Numbered from the stretch's first letter, positions 7,908-15,602 are shown. The stretch is DNA of 64,000 bases from Bdellovibrionales bacterium (GCA_016786465.1 JAEUWC010000026.1:1-64000), one strand, 5' to 3'. The notes: generated from the letters alone by a model not told the origin. A program made the numbers and translations.

Positions 7908-7936
7908 TTTTCAAAACCGCCAAGCCCCCGTACAAT
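7908..7936 (+). promoter_or_regulatory. Promoter, leaderless layout
   Basis: TTTTCA (7908-7913), 17-bp spacer, TACAAT (7931-7936). The -10 box ends 6 nt before ATG 7943, so transcription should start at or next to the start codon. Confidence 0.55.
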
Positions 7937-7942
7937 CTGGTG

Positions 7943-8593
7943 ATGGTCAGAAACTTTTTGGTAGGCGCTTTTGTCTTTTTTCTTTTTTTCAACGCAAGCG
8001 CCCTAGCCAAAACTGCGATTCTGGTCCCTGGCCTTTTTGCTCACCCCAATAGCGTGGGATATGACGATCTGACGCTGGTTTTGAACCAAAAAGGATACGA
8101 CGTTCTCATCTTGAATTTGCGCTGGGCGGATGCGCGCTTTCGGTTTTACGAACAGCAGATCCATGAACAGCTTTCCAATATCCCCATGGACGATCAAACC
8201 GTGGTGATCGCGACATCAATCGGTGGCTTTCTGACTTTGGCTAACCTTCATGAATTTCAGATGGGTCGTTTGATTTTGGTTTCTCCGGCGCCTTTTTTTG
8301 ACGACATCGTCGACGGCGCGCCTTACTTGGCTTGGAATCGGGCCGCGCGCTGGTACTTTAAACTGAAAGATGAAAAGCGGCTTTTCAGCGAAGCCGTTGC
8401 CGCACTTGATGGCCTAGGGATTCCCACCACCGTCATCTATGCCAAACACGATCATTTTCGAAACCGAGATTTTGCCCACCAGCTGGGTGTACAACTAAAA
8501 AATGCAATGATTTTAAGGTCTTCAGGGGGGCATGGTGTCCGCAACACCCAAACCCGAAACCTTCTGATTTCACATCTAAACGCTGTTCTTTAG
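7943..8593 (+). CDS. Exported alpha/beta hydrolase
   Basis: A 216-residue protein with a signal peptide (cleavage after ALA, near residue 22) and a short alpha/beta hydrolase fold: ILVPGLFAH near the oxyanion loop, IATSIGGFL as the nucleophile elbow (Ser in S-x-G, the first Gly replaced), Asp in YAKHDHF and His in SSGGHGVR. It resembles RBBP9/YdeN-like or lipase-like small hydrolases acting in the periplasm; substrate unknown. GTG at 7940 is an in-frame alternative. It precedes a second exported hydrolase but each has its own promoter. Confidence 0.65.
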   Translation: MVRNFLVGAFVFFLFFNASALAKTAILVPGLFAHPNSVGYDDLTLVLNQKGYDVLILNLRWADARFRFYEQQIHEQLSNIPMDDQTVVIATSIGGFLTLANLHEFQMGRLILVSPAPFFDDIVDGAPYLAWNRAARWYFKLKDEKRLFSEAVAALDGLGIPTTVIYAKHDHFRNRDFAHQLGVQLKNAMILRSSGGHGVRNTQTRNLLISHLNAVL

Positions 8594-8606
8594 TTCGGTA
8601 CAAGCA

Positions 8607-8636
8607 TTGACGAAAATCGCACAAAAATGACATAGT
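8607..8636 (+). promoter_or_regulatory. Promoter, leaderless layout
   Basis: TTGACG (8607-8612), 18-bp spacer, CATAGT (8631-8636); ATG follows 9 nt after the -10 box at 8646. There is no room for a normal ribosome site. Confidence 0.55.
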
Positions 8637-8645
8637 GCGCTACAC

Positions 8646-9830
8646 ATGCGATCGCCCTATTCCGTTTTGATCTTCTGCACCCTGCTTTGGGGACAAGTCG
8701 CGCCTGCGCAGACTTCCCAACAGCAGCGCTTTCAGAATTTCATCAAGGAATACCAAAAGCTTGAACCCGGATCGCTGACATTTTTGGGAAGAACCTGGGC
8801 AGGAAGCGCGATTGGATATTCGACCCACTCCGCGAAGAAGAAAAAAGGCGAACTGCGCTACCAAGAATCCATCGGTTTTGTCAGGCGATCCGCAATCGTC
8901 GACTTTTTTGGAATCCGGCTGAAAGTTCAATACGCAAAAAAGATTCGTGACCCGTCCCTGCCCCTGGTTGCTTTTCACCCGGGATTTTCAGGGACTCTGG
9001 ACAGCGCTTTAGGTGGTGACCTTTTAAGCGAAGCCCGAGAAACTTTTCCCGACGCCAACTTGGTCGTTTTCGAGGGACTATCGAACAAAGACTTCGCGTA
9101 TCGAAATTGCTTTTTTTCTTTAGGCGGACTGCACGAACCCTATTTGATTGCGAAGGTTTTAGAAGAAATCCAAAAGGGCGAGAAAATTCAGAACCCCGAC
9201 GTGTTTCTTTTTGGGTCTTCATCTTCAAGTTTTTCAGTGATCGCGACGCCGCTTCTGTTGCCGATGAAGGGAAGTTTTCTGACATCGGGATACAATGATC
9301 TTTCCAGCGTATACCGCTGGGTGTTGGGCGAAGGACATTCGGAAGACACATTCGTGCCCGATCCCCTTTTCAAAAAGGGATTCCGATCGATGATGAAGAA
9401 ACGTTCGGTCAGTGCCGCAAGAAAACGCCTGGGAAAAAATTCGTCCTGTGATTCAAAATTGGGCGATCGCGATACTTTCAAAGACCTATTGGATTGGACC
9501 TTTGAAACGCATAAACGAAGCCTAGAAAAAGCTTGGGTGGTCGTTTCGTCCGGCAAACCAGTCCCGCCTTGGAAGAACCTGGGTGATTACTTGGAATCGC
9601 TTGCCTTGAATCGTTGGATCGACGCGGTGACAACCCCGTTCTTCTGGCTTCAAGCCAAGAACGATCCAATGCCCACGCAGGGTCAGTTTCAGTATTTCTT
9701 TAGCCAAGCCGGTGGCAATCCTTGGATCGCCGGCGATCTAGTCGAATCCGGTGGTCATGCCCACTTCGGGGCCGCTTACGGCGCTGAATGGTTACGCCTG
9801 CGAAGGCGGCTTTTTTTGAATTCGCTGTAA
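8646..9830 (+). CDS. Exported alpha/beta-hydrolase-like protein
   Basis: A 394-residue protein with signal peptide (cleavage after APA, near residue 21). The region LPLVAFHPGFSGTLDSALGGDLL looks like the oxyanion loop, VFLFGSSSSSFSVIAT a serine-rich nucleophile elbow, AKNDPMP an acid loop and ESGGHAHFGA the histidine. The arrangement suggests a secreted hydrolase, but the family is not recognised and the unusual run of five serines makes the nucleophile uncertain. Start fixed by a promoter ending 9 nt upstream. Confidence 0.5.
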   Translation: MRSPYSVLIFCTLLWGQVAPAQTSQQQRFQNFIKEYQKLEPGSLTFLGRTWAGSAIGYSTHSAKKKKGELRYQESIGFVRRSAIVDFFGIRLKVQYAKKIRDPSLPLVAFHPGFSGTLDSALGGDLLSEARETFPDANLVVFEGLSNKDFAYRNCFFSLGGLHEPYLIAKVLEEIQKGEKIQNPDVFLFGSSSSSFSVIATPLLLPMKGSFLTSGYNDLSSVYRWVLGEGHSEDTFVPDPLFKKGFRSMMKKRSVSAARKRLGKNSSCDSKLGDRDTFKDLLDWTFETHKRSLEKAWVVVSSGKPVPPWKNLGDYLESLALNRWIDAVTTPFFWLQAKNDPMPTQGQFQYFFSQAGGNPWIAGDLVESGGHAHFGAAYGAEWLRLRRRLFLNSL

Positions 9831-9875
9831 AGAACGATTCGACTTCCCTGACTGCCTGCCGCGCCCGTAAAGCAC

Positions 9876-9903
9876 TTGATCTGCTCAGGAAAATCGCTAA
9901 GCT
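9876..9903 (+). promoter_or_regulatory. Promoter, nearly leaderless layout
   Basis: TTGATC (9876-9881), 16-bp spacer, TAAGCT (9898-9903), then 10 nt to ATG 9914. Predicted leader 0-4 nt. Confidence 0.4.
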
Positions 9904-9913
9904 GTCGTAGCTC

Positions 9914-10735
9914 ATGCCACTTTTTGAAACATTAGTTTACAGCTTGGTTGTCGCTCTTGGCGAAATATTTCCCGTCAGCGCAAATGCTCACGTGGAACTG
10001 GTTTCAAAAATCTTGGGTTGGAACACCCCCAGCACGGCGTTTCTTGGGGTTTCCACTTTGGGTACCGCCCTAGGAATCCTGATCGCACTTCGGCATGACT
10101 GGGCCAGTATTTTTTCGGCCCTGATTCAGGTCATCTTGTTTCGCAAAAAACCGATGACCTTTGATGAAAGACTTCCCTTCTTCCTTTTGATCACGACCGG
10201 CCCCGTGATCCTGGGGCACGTCTACCTTCAAGAAATGGCTTCGGGGTTCTTCAAAGATCCGCTTTGGCTTTTCGCGGGTTTGGTCTTGGGTGCCGTCTTG
10301 ATGGGGCTAACGGAAATCTACAACCGAAAGCTTCGGGGAATGTTTGATTGGAACGCAGGCGATTCTTTCCTGATTGGAATCAGTCAACTAGCTGAATTGA
10401 TCCCTGGCCTAGGGCGCACTACCGGAGTCCTTTTTGCCGGCATGGCTAGAAACTACCACCGCAACGTGGTCGTGAAGTTTCAATTTTATGCAGCAACCCC
10501 GGTTCTGATTTACTTTGGCATTACGCAACTTCGAGGACAGCACGCGATTCGTGAATTAGGCCGAGTGTCGTTTTATTTTTCGCTATTCTTCACCACTGCG
10601 ATTGCGGCGCTTGCGACTTCGTCTTTTGTGAAAAATTCGGAATATAAAAAGTTGAATTCGGCGGTCATTTACCGAATTTGTTTCGTTGTGGTTCTGGGAA
10701 CTGTGATCGGTCTAAAGGCTAAAGGCGTTCTTTAA
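9914..10735 (+). CDS. Diverged UppP/BacA-family membrane protein
   Basis: A 273-residue polytopic membrane protein of the undecaprenyl-diphosphatase family, which recycles the lipid carrier of cell-wall synthesis. It aligns end to end with the canonical UppP at 23599-24420 but its motifs are altered: motif 1 reads VALGEIFPVSANAH, keeping the second Glu but having Val where the first acidic/Gln residue of (E/Q)xxxE belongs, and motif 2 reads IPGLGRTTG instead of PGxSRSG. It may work on another lipid phosphate or be a transporter; DedA-like or regulatory roles cannot be excluded. Stop overlaps the convergent HU-family gene by 4 bp. Confidence 0.7.
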   Translation: MPLFETLVYSLVVALGEIFPVSANAHVELVSKILGWNTPSTAFLGVSTLGTALGILIALRHDWASIFSALIQVILFRKKPMTFDERLPFFLLITTGPVILGHVYLQEMASGFFKDPLWLFAGLVLGAVLMGLTEIYNRKLRGMFDWNAGDSFLIGISQLAELIPGLGRTTGVLFAGMARNYHRNVVVKFQFYAATPVLIYFGITQLRGQHAIRELGRVSFYFSLFFTTAIAALATSSFVKNSEYKKLNSAVIYRICFVVVLGTVIGLKAKGVL

Positions 10736-11013
10736 GCCTTCGAGTCGACCATTTCCTTCAGTTCTTTTCCGACCTTGAAGAACGGAACGCGCTTCGGAGG
10801 AACCTGAACGACTTGTCCCGTCTTGGGGTTGCGTCCTTGGTAGCTTCCGTAACTGCGGTTCACAAAAGAACCAAAGCCACGAATTTCGATTCGATCATCG
10901 CGCTTGAGCGCATCCGACATCATATCGAAAACCATGTTCACAACCGTTTCCGCTTGCTTATGTTGAAGTTTCGCTTTTTCAGCGACGATATTGATCAGAT
11001 CAGCTTTGGTCAT
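10732..11013 (-). CDS. HU/IHF-family DNA-bending protein (IHF-like)
   Basis: A 93-residue member of the bacterial DNA-binding protein family: helical N terminus MTKADLINIVAEKA, the GFGSF turn (47-51), the GRNPKTG beta-arm with its intercalating proline, and FKVGKELK near the end. The MTKxxL opening and FGSF...RNPKTG pattern lean towards the IHF beta subunit, but HU cannot be excluded. It is transcribed divergently from a second HU gene 194 bp away. Its own promoter is leaderless and carries a 12-bp palindrome. Confidence 0.85.
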   Translation of the reverse strand: MTKADLINIVAEKAKLQHKQAETVVNMVFDMMSDALKRDDRIEIRGFGSFVNRSYGSYQGRNPKTGQVVQVPPKRVPFFKVGKELKEMVDSKA

Positions 11014-11019
11014 GTTTCT

Positions 11020-11047
11020 ATCCTAGGGCAAGCGCTTGCTTTTTCAA
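11020..11047 (-). promoter_or_regulatory. Leaderless promoter with palindromic operator in its spacer
   Basis: On the minus strand TTGAAA (11042-11047), 16-bp spacer and TAGGAT (11020-11025), then 6 nt to ATG 11013. The spacer contains the perfect palindrome GCAAGCGCTTGC (11028-11039). A dimeric regulator bound there would block polymerase. The GCGCTTGC half recalls LacI-type operators. Confidence 0.5.
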
Positions 11048-11140
11048 ACTTTTTTTGAACCCAAGGGGCGACTCACACATCATCGAAAATTCGAGAAATC
11101 TGCCGGAAAATCCGTTGACAAGAAATTGGCAGAAGGACCC

Positions 11141-11169
11141 TTGACGGAACGTGTTGATCGCAATAAACC
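11141..11169 (+). promoter_or_regulatory. Candidate promoter of the HU gene
   Basis: TTGACG (11141-11146), 17-bp spacer, TAAACC (11164-11169); a further TTGACA lies at 11115-11120. Predicted leader about 30 nt, with a strong GGAGGGAG ribosome site at 11193-11200, unlike the leaderless genes around it. Confidence 0.4.
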
Positions 11170-11207
11170 CGGCCACCTCGTTTCAATCTCTCGGAGGGAG
11201 CACAAAC

Positions 11208-11480
11208 ATGAATAAAGCACAGTTAGTCGAAGCCATCGCAGAAGCCACTCAACAAACCAAAACCAGCGTAGAAAACACCCTGAACGTTGCCTTTGATCTG
11301 ATCAAAGCATCGGTCAAAAAAGACGAAGACGTGACCCTAGTCGGCTTCGGTACCTTCACCAAGTCCAAGCGCCAAGCCCGCAGCGGCCGCAACCCACAAA
11401 CCGGAATGGAAATCAAAATTCCTGAAATGATCGTCCCCCGGTTCCGTCCTGGAAAAGAATTCAAAGACCTTTTGAAATAA
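11208..11480 (+). CDS. HU-family DNA-binding protein
   Basis: A 90-residue HU-type nucleoid protein: MNKAQLVEAIAEAT start, VGFGTF turn, SGRNPQTG DNA-binding arm and the closing PRFRPGKEFKDLL, all normal for HU. HU dimers bend DNA and compact the nucleoid. Start ATG at 11208 has GGAGGGAG eight bases upstream; an in-frame upstream start at 11151 would lack this. It is followed by a long hairpin and a terminator, so it is a single-gene transcript. Confidence 0.92.
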   Translation: MNKAQLVEAIAEATQQTKTSVENTLNVAFDLIKASVKKDEDVTLVGFGTFTKSKRQARSGRNPQTGMEIKIPEMIVPRFRPGKEFKDLLK

Positions 11481-11487
11481 ATGGATC

Positions 11488-11543
11488 GGCCGAGCAGAAC
11501 GGCGCGAGCAGAAATGCGCTCGTGCCACCTCATGTGCTCGGCC
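11488..11543 (+). other. Long inverted-repeat hairpin after the HU gene
   Basis: GGCCGAGCA (11488-11496) pairs perfectly with TGCTCGGCC (11535-11543), with an inner GCGAGC/GCTCGT stem around GAGCAGAAATGCGCTC. It has no T run, so it may protect the 3' end of the mRNA or be a small structured element. Confidence 0.5.
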
Positions 11544-11581
11544 CGACTCCAGCGACCCAATGAACTTCGAAAGAGGTTCGA

Positions 11582-11617
11582 AAAAGGGCGGTCCTACGAA
11601 AGTAGGCCGCCCTTTTC
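11582..11617. terminator. Bidirectional Rho-independent terminator
   Basis: AAAAGGGCGG-T-CCTAC, a GAAA loop, GTAGG-CCGCCCTTTT: about 15 bp of stem flanked by A and T runs. It lies between the HU gene (plus) and the acylphosphatase gene (minus) and can serve both. Confidence 0.85.
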
Positions 11618-11900
11618 ATTTCTGAATCTGAAACGAAGGAAGATCGCTTGTTGCGGCTTCCTCGCGGATTTCCAGGCGATCAACCCGCCCTAGGGCAGGC
11701 CCCTTTGCGCATTGTTTCACAAGCTCTTGGACCGCAGCTTCGACGCCTGAAATCAGAACTTCCACCCTGCCATCGTCCAGGTTCCTGACCCAGCCCTTAA
11801 GCCCGCCGATCCTTTGGGCCTCGCGGTCCACAAAGGCGCGAAAACCGACGCCTTGGACCCGCCCGGTGACCCATAGGTGACGCTGAATGGGCTCGCGCAC
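11616..11900 (-). CDS. acyP: Acylphosphatase
   Basis: A 94-residue acylphosphatase, hydrolysing acyl phosphates such as acetyl phosphate or carbamoyl phosphate. The two signature segments are present: GRVQGVGFRAFVDREA (phosphate loop with the catalytic Arg near residue 21) and GGLKGWVRNLDDGRVEV (catalytic Asn near residue 40). I chose GTG at 11900, which overlaps the stop codon of the upstream mgtC gene (TAGTG) and gives the usual family length; an ATG at 11939 would add 13 residues not typical of the family. Confidence 0.9.
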   Translation of the reverse strand: MREPIQRHLWVTGRVQGVGFRAFVDREAQRIGGLKGWVRNLDDGRVEVLISGVEAAVQELVKQCAKGPALGRVDRLEIREEAATSDLPSFQIQK

Positions 11901-12589
11901 TAGCGGCTTTTCACTTCGCGGATGCCGGGAGTGCTCCAAAGATCCAAAATGAACTTTTTGTGACTGGTGCGGTGGCCGTTGTACTTCAAAATAATGCGGC
12001 TGTGGACACCTTGATGCGCTAGATCAAAGTCATCCATCACCAGATCGTTTCGCGCCAGGGCATGGTTGATCGCTTCGCGAACCCGTCCGTCCGGATCATC
12101 CGCAAGGATTTCCAAAGAGAACTTAAGCGAGCGACCCAAAATACGGTCTTCAAACCAAGAGGTGGTGATCAGAACCACCACGACGGTGACGGAAATCAAA
12201 ACACCCACATCGGATCGCCCGATTCCAATGGCCAATCCTACGGCCGCCACGACCCACATCGTGGCTGCAGTCGTTAAACCAAAGATCGTTCCCCGGCTTT
12301 GAATAATGGTGCCCCCGCCTAGAAAACCAATTCCAGAAACGATCTGGGCGGCCACGCGGCCAGGGTCCCCGATTTGACCGGTTTCTAAGTTTAGGTTCGA
12401 AATCAGCCCCGAAATAGCGCTGTACAAGGTCGCGCCCAGGCAGATCAGGATGTTGGTTTTGATTCCAGCAGGCTTGCTTTTCAGTTCACGTTCCAGCCCG
12501 ATCAGGCCGCCGCAAAGCACCGAAAAGAAGATTTTAGGTAAGAAGAACTGCGCCAACTGCAGGAAACTACCGTGGCCAAATTCGCTCAT
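11900..12589 (-). CDS. MgtC/SapB-family inner-membrane protein
   Basis: A 229-residue membrane protein of the MgtC family, linked in other bacteria to growth in low magnesium and to survival inside hosts, often through control of the ATP synthase. Visible landmarks are GGLIGLERELKSKPAGIKTNILICLGATL, GRVAAQIVSGIGFLGGGTII and GLTTAATMWVVAAVGLAIGIG, followed by a cytoplasmic ACT-like C-terminal domain (from about residue 145). I chose ATG at 12589; a longer frame would run through tRNA-Arg. Translationally coupled to acyP. Confidence 0.88.
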   Translation of the reverse strand: MSEFGHGSFLQLAQFFLPKIFFSVLCGGLIGLERELKSKPAGIKTNILICLGATLYSAISGLISNLNLETGQIGDPGRVAAQIVSGIGFLGGGTIIQSRGTIFGLTTAATMWVVAAVGLAIGIGRSDVGVLISVTVVVVLITTSWFEDRILGRSLKFSLEILADDPDGRVREAINHALARNDLVMDDFDLAHQGVHSRIILKYNGHRTSHKKFILDLWSTPGIREVKSR

Positions 12590-12625
12590 GTCTTTCAGTG
12601 TAAGTTCGGTTAAGAAATGAAGCAA

Positions 12626-12700
12626 GGTCCCATAGTTAAATGGATATAACAGCCCTTTCCTAAAGGGCCGTTCCAAGTTCGATTCTTGGTGGGACCACCA
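12626..12700 (+). tRNA. tRNA-Arg (CCT)
   Basis: Acceptor GGTCCCA/TGGGACC, anticodon stem GCCCT/AGGGC with loop TTCCTAA (anticodon CCT, reading AGG), T-arm CCAAGTTCGATTCTTGG, discriminator A and an encoded CCA. It is divergent from the mgtC gene. Confidence 0.95.
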
Positions 12701-12754
12701 TCTTTCGGTTGCAACTTGGCTCGAGCAAGTGCTCACACGGCAAATTGCAAAAAC

Positions 12755-13522
12755 TTATCCGGCTTCGAAGCGTTCTGGGGTCTGGGTAACAATCAGTTCA
12801 TTCTTTTCAGCGTCCCAATCAAACAGAAAACGCGCCGAATATTCATGGCGATTCGTTTCGTATTCAACCGACATTTCTCCGCCCACAATCGTTCCGTTGG
12901 GAAGGGTCACCACGCGAATTGCGTAGCTGATTCCAGTGCGCCGAGGCAGGGGTGAGCGCCGAATCGCGCGAGCCAAAGCGGGAAAGAGCTTGGCGTAAGG
13001 AGTTGGGATTCCGTCTTTCAGGGATGTGTGGCGGTCAAATTCCAATTTTAGCCCCATGTATTCTGCAATATCTTCGTCGTGACCTTCCGAAATGAAAGAT
13101 CGGGTCAAATCATGAAGCGAAGCCCAGTCTTTAAAGCTTTGAACCTTGGGAATTTCCGCCAATGGAGCCAAGATTTCAAACTGATCAACTTTCCCCGGAG
13201 ACCGCGCGAGTTCCAAGTTTTCGTAGATTTTGCCACGCTGGAGATCGGGAGCTGTGCCTGCCGGGTAATTCACGCCAACGATCCAAAGTATGTCACCTTT
13301 TTCAAAAGGAACTTTCTTCGTTTTTCCGGGATCAAGAATCTGAACTTGGGTTCCCTTCAACTGATACCGCGGCGAAGATGCGAATTCTTCAAGCACTTGG
13401 AACGAAACGCCCGTGTACCGTTTGGCGTTTAGGAAGTAGTTGCAAAAAATTTCAGGGGATTTCCCAGCGATTGCCGCCGACGATAGAAGAACCAAAATCA
13501 AAGAAGACCCCAGAAACCGCAT
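12755..13522 (-). CDS. Exported protein of unknown function
   Basis: A 255-residue protein with a signal peptide (cleavage after AIA, near residue 19). The mature part is soluble-looking, with a proline-rich middle and a final beta-rich region (EYSARFLFDWDAEKNELIVTQT). Family not recognised. The start lies 6 nt after a GCCGATAA box, the -10 element of flagellar sigma factor FliA, suggesting expression with motility genes. Confidence 0.5.
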   Translation of the reverse strand: MRFLGSSLILVLLSSAAIAGKSPEIFCNYFLNAKRYTGVSFQVLEEFASSPRYQLKGTQVQILDPGKTKKVPFEKGDILWIVGVNYPAGTAPDLQRGKIYENLELARSPGKVDQFEILAPLAEIPKVQSFKDWASLHDLTRSFISEGHDEDIAEYMGLKLEFDRHTSLKDGIPTPYAKLFPALARAIRRSPLPRRTGISYAIRVVTLPNGTIVGGEMSVEYETNRHEYSARFLFDWDAEKNELIVTQTPERFEAG

Positions 13523-13528
13523 ATTTGC

Positions 13529-13556
13529 TTATCGGCCCCAAGACTTTAAGAATTGA
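13529..13556 (-). promoter_or_regulatory. Possible FliA (sigma-28) promoter
   Basis: On the minus strand a perfect GCCGATAA (13529-13536) lies 6 nt before ATG 13522. The -35 partner is imperfect (TCAA about 16 bp upstream instead of TAAA at 15 bp). It overlaps the stop region of the fluoride channel gene. Confidence 0.35.
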
Positions 13557-13557
13557 G

Positions 13558-13920
13558 TCACGAAAGAAATCGCCCCCCGGCGACTGCCGCAAGGCCCAGA
13601 ACTAGACTGAGCGCCAAGTTCATGGCGGCCCACCCGGTTTGCTGCGTCTGAATCAACGACCAGGTTTCCAGCCCAAAAGCTGAAAAGGTTGTAAAGCCGC
13701 CCAAAATTCCTGTGATTGCGAAAACCTGAATCTGATTTCCGCCTGACCTTTCGACGACCCCCGAAAGAAACCCAATCCCAAAACACCCCACCACATTCAC
13801 AATCAACGTAGCGACGGGAAAACCCGATGAAATCCCAAAGGACCGAATCCAAACCGATACCCCATAGCGAGCCATGGATCCCAGCATTCCCCCTAGTCCA
13901 ACCCAGATGAAGTCTGTCAT
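13558..13920 (-). CDS. crcB: Fluoride channel FluC/CrcB
   Basis: A 120-residue membrane protein with four predicted transmembrane helices, the length usual for Fluc channels, which export fluoride as antiparallel dimers. Signatures are GGMLGSMARYGV in helix 1, TLIVNVVGCFGIGF in helix 2 (the pore Asn) and GGFTTFSAF (the phenylalanine box and sodium site). I chose ATG at 13920; the frame remains open upstream but that part lacks family similarity and overlaps the divergent gene. No fluoride riboswitch was seen in the short upstream space. Confidence 0.92.
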   Translation of the reverse strand: MTDFIWVGLGGMLGSMARYGVSVWIRSFGISSGFPVATLIVNVVGCFGIGFLSGVVERSGGNQIQVFAITGILGGFTTFSAFGLETWSLIQTQQTGWAAMNLALSLVLGLAAVAGGRFLS

Positions 13921-13940
13921 ACCTTCATCATCGCTGATGG

Positions 13941-14729
13941 ATGACCGATAAGCCAAGGATGACCTTGGGTTTACGCAAACTGATATTGGGTCTTGCATTC
14001 TTGTCTTCTGCAACCGGGCTATCCGGATCCCCTTCTTTTGCGGGGCCAGCCCCCAAACCCATCGACTTTGTTTTCGATTTAGACTGGACCCTTTTTTACG
14101 TCTTGCCCAAGGACACCTTAGTCGACGACCGTTTCACTTTCCGCTTCGACGACGAAGTTTACCGCCTGGCTGACTTTGTTCCTGAAGTTCTGGCAGACAT
14201 TGAAAGCTGGCCAGGTGCCAGGGTCAGTTTTTTCAGCGGAGGCACGACCGAACGAAACGAAGCCCTTTTGAAAATGCTTCGGCTTCCAGATGGAAGAAGC
14301 GCATGGGACATCGCCTACAAGGTTTTAAATCGACCCGACCTAACGAAAGTCAGCGACAATCCGGCTTTGAAATTTTCAAAACAAAACAAGAAGGATCTAT
14401 CGAAGATTAACCCGAACTTGGGACATGTCGTAATCGCTGACGATACCGAAGAATTTGTCATGCCCAACCAAATTTCCAATCAGCTTTGGCTAGGAGCAAC
14501 CTATACCTTTTATTCGAACGAAAACGATCTTCCGCGTATCGCCACCCAGTATGATCCCCCAAGCCGGGCCGAATGGAAAAAAGAACGCCTAAAGATTCTT
14601 TCCGTCTGGGAAGCTTTTCGACAGGTTTACCGTAACCGCGATGCCGCAAGACCCGCAGACTTCCTTCCAGCAAAACTTCCCGAGGTCAGTTCGCCTTGCC
14701 CGATTTGGCTTCGATCGGTAACGCCCTGA
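13941..14729 (+). CDS. Exported HAD-superfamily phosphatase-like protein
   Basis: A 262-residue protein with a signal peptide (residues 1 to about 34, ending SFA) and a HAD fold: motif I FDLDWTLFY, a motif II-like SFFSGG, and motif IV VVIADDTEEF. The pattern around DLDWTL and the overall length recall NIF/FCP1-like phosphatases, here moved to the periplasm. Target unknown. Met at 13959 is a second possible start. Confidence 0.6.
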   Translation: MTDKPRMTLGLRKLILGLAFLSSATGLSGSPSFAGPAPKPIDFVFDLDWTLFYVLPKDTLVDDRFTFRFDDEVYRLADFVPEVLADIESWPGARVSFFSGGTTERNEALLKMLRLPDGRSAWDIAYKVLNRPDLTKVSDNPALKFSKQNKKDLSKINPNLGHVVIADDTEEFVMPNQISNQLWLGATYTFYSNENDLPRIATQYDPPSRAEWKKERLKILSVWEAFRQVYRNRDAARPADFLPAKLPEVSSPCPIWLRSVTP

Positions 14730-15521
14730 CTATTGCTGAACGTCGCGCTGGATACCGGATGACGAAACGATCAGCTGATCAGCAAATCCCAAGAACGCGT
14801 CTTTAGAATCGTAGTCAGCAAAATGGATTCTTGGCGCCTGGATCTTGCCGTCGAGCGCATCGCGAACCATCGCCATTTCCGTGATCCCCGGCTTAGCGAC
14901 TTGTTCTCGAATTCCGGAAATCATTTGGCGAGCCCAGCCCTTTTGAAAAGTGTTCACCAACCAAGAAGGGATTTCACCTGCCGGATCGGCTTCAACTTCG
15001 ACTGATATCAAAGTCCTTTTCCCACCGTCGACTTCGCGTAGCAGGTAATTGGACTGATGAATCAAGCCACGCACGATTCCCGAGCGTTTGGGCATCAGTG
15101 GATCTTCTACCGATTTCATCAAAATACGAATTTCCTTCGCTTCGGGATTCACCGCCACGGAAGCATGGAAAACAAAATCGCGATCCTGAAACGGCCAAGG
15201 TACCGCTGCATGGTTGTATTCAATTCGTTCGTAATCATTGATTCGCTTCAGCGTGCGGCAGTCGCGGGAATTCGCAACCCATTCCATGCGGCGCGTTGTA
15301 TCATCCAAAACTGCGGAAACTTTTGCAATCGGAGCATCGACGACCCCGATCCCCTTCAGGCCCTTGAAAGGACTTCCTTCCATTTCGCGCCGAAAAACTC
15401 GAATTCCGTCTTCGTTCGAAATTTCTTCCCAAGGAGTTCGTAGTCCTGCGCTTGATGTTTGGCCAAACACGGCCGGTGAAATCGAAAGCCCTAACACAAA
15501 CAAAATAAATGGGGTCTTCAT
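14730..15521 (-). CDS. Exported START-domain lipid-binding protein
   Basis: A 263-residue protein with signal peptide (cleavage after FGQ, near residue 21) and a START domain: PWEEISNEDGIRVFRRE opening, VDAPIAKVSAVLDD, and the conserved PWPFQDRDFVFHAS block before a C-terminal helix. Such proteins bind lipids or sterols in a hydrophobic cavity; here it would act in the periplasm. A ribosome site AAGGAA precedes the start. Its end meets the convergent gene with no gap. Confidence 0.75.
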   Translation of the reverse strand: MKTPFILFVLGLSISPAVFGQTSSAGLRTPWEEISNEDGIRVFRREMEGSPFKGLKGIGVVDAPIAKVSAVLDDTTRRMEWVANSRDCRTLKRINDYERIEYNHAAVPWPFQDRDFVFHASVAVNPEAKEIRILMKSVEDPLMPKRSGIVRGLIHQSNYLLREVDGGKRTLISVEVEADPAGEIPSWLVNTFQKGWARQMISGIREQVAKPGITEMAMVRDALDGKIQAPRIHFADYDSKDAFLGFADQLIVSSSGIQRDVQQ

Positions 15522-15602
15522 CCTGAAGTTCCTTTTCCCCTACTATTTTTGATTTCGTTTCTTTCGTTGGCAAGACCCGCCGCGTTACGATACCCTGAAA
15601 CA

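Noticed and set aside
11115-11143. TTGACA at 11115 as the HU promoter
   Set aside because: No acceptable -10 box lies 15-19 bp downstream; the TTGACG at 11141 pairs better.
12589-12736. Extended N terminus for the MgtC-family protein
   Set aside because: The extra codons would be the antisense reading of tRNA-Arg and do not match the family.
13441-13605. Frames antisense to the exported-protein and fluoride channel genes
   Set aside because: They overlap well-supported genes on the other strand, lack ribosome sites and show no domain.
13921-13990. Fluoride riboswitch ahead of crcB
   Set aside because: The gap to the divergent gene is only 20 bp and the typical pseudoknot sequence is not seen.
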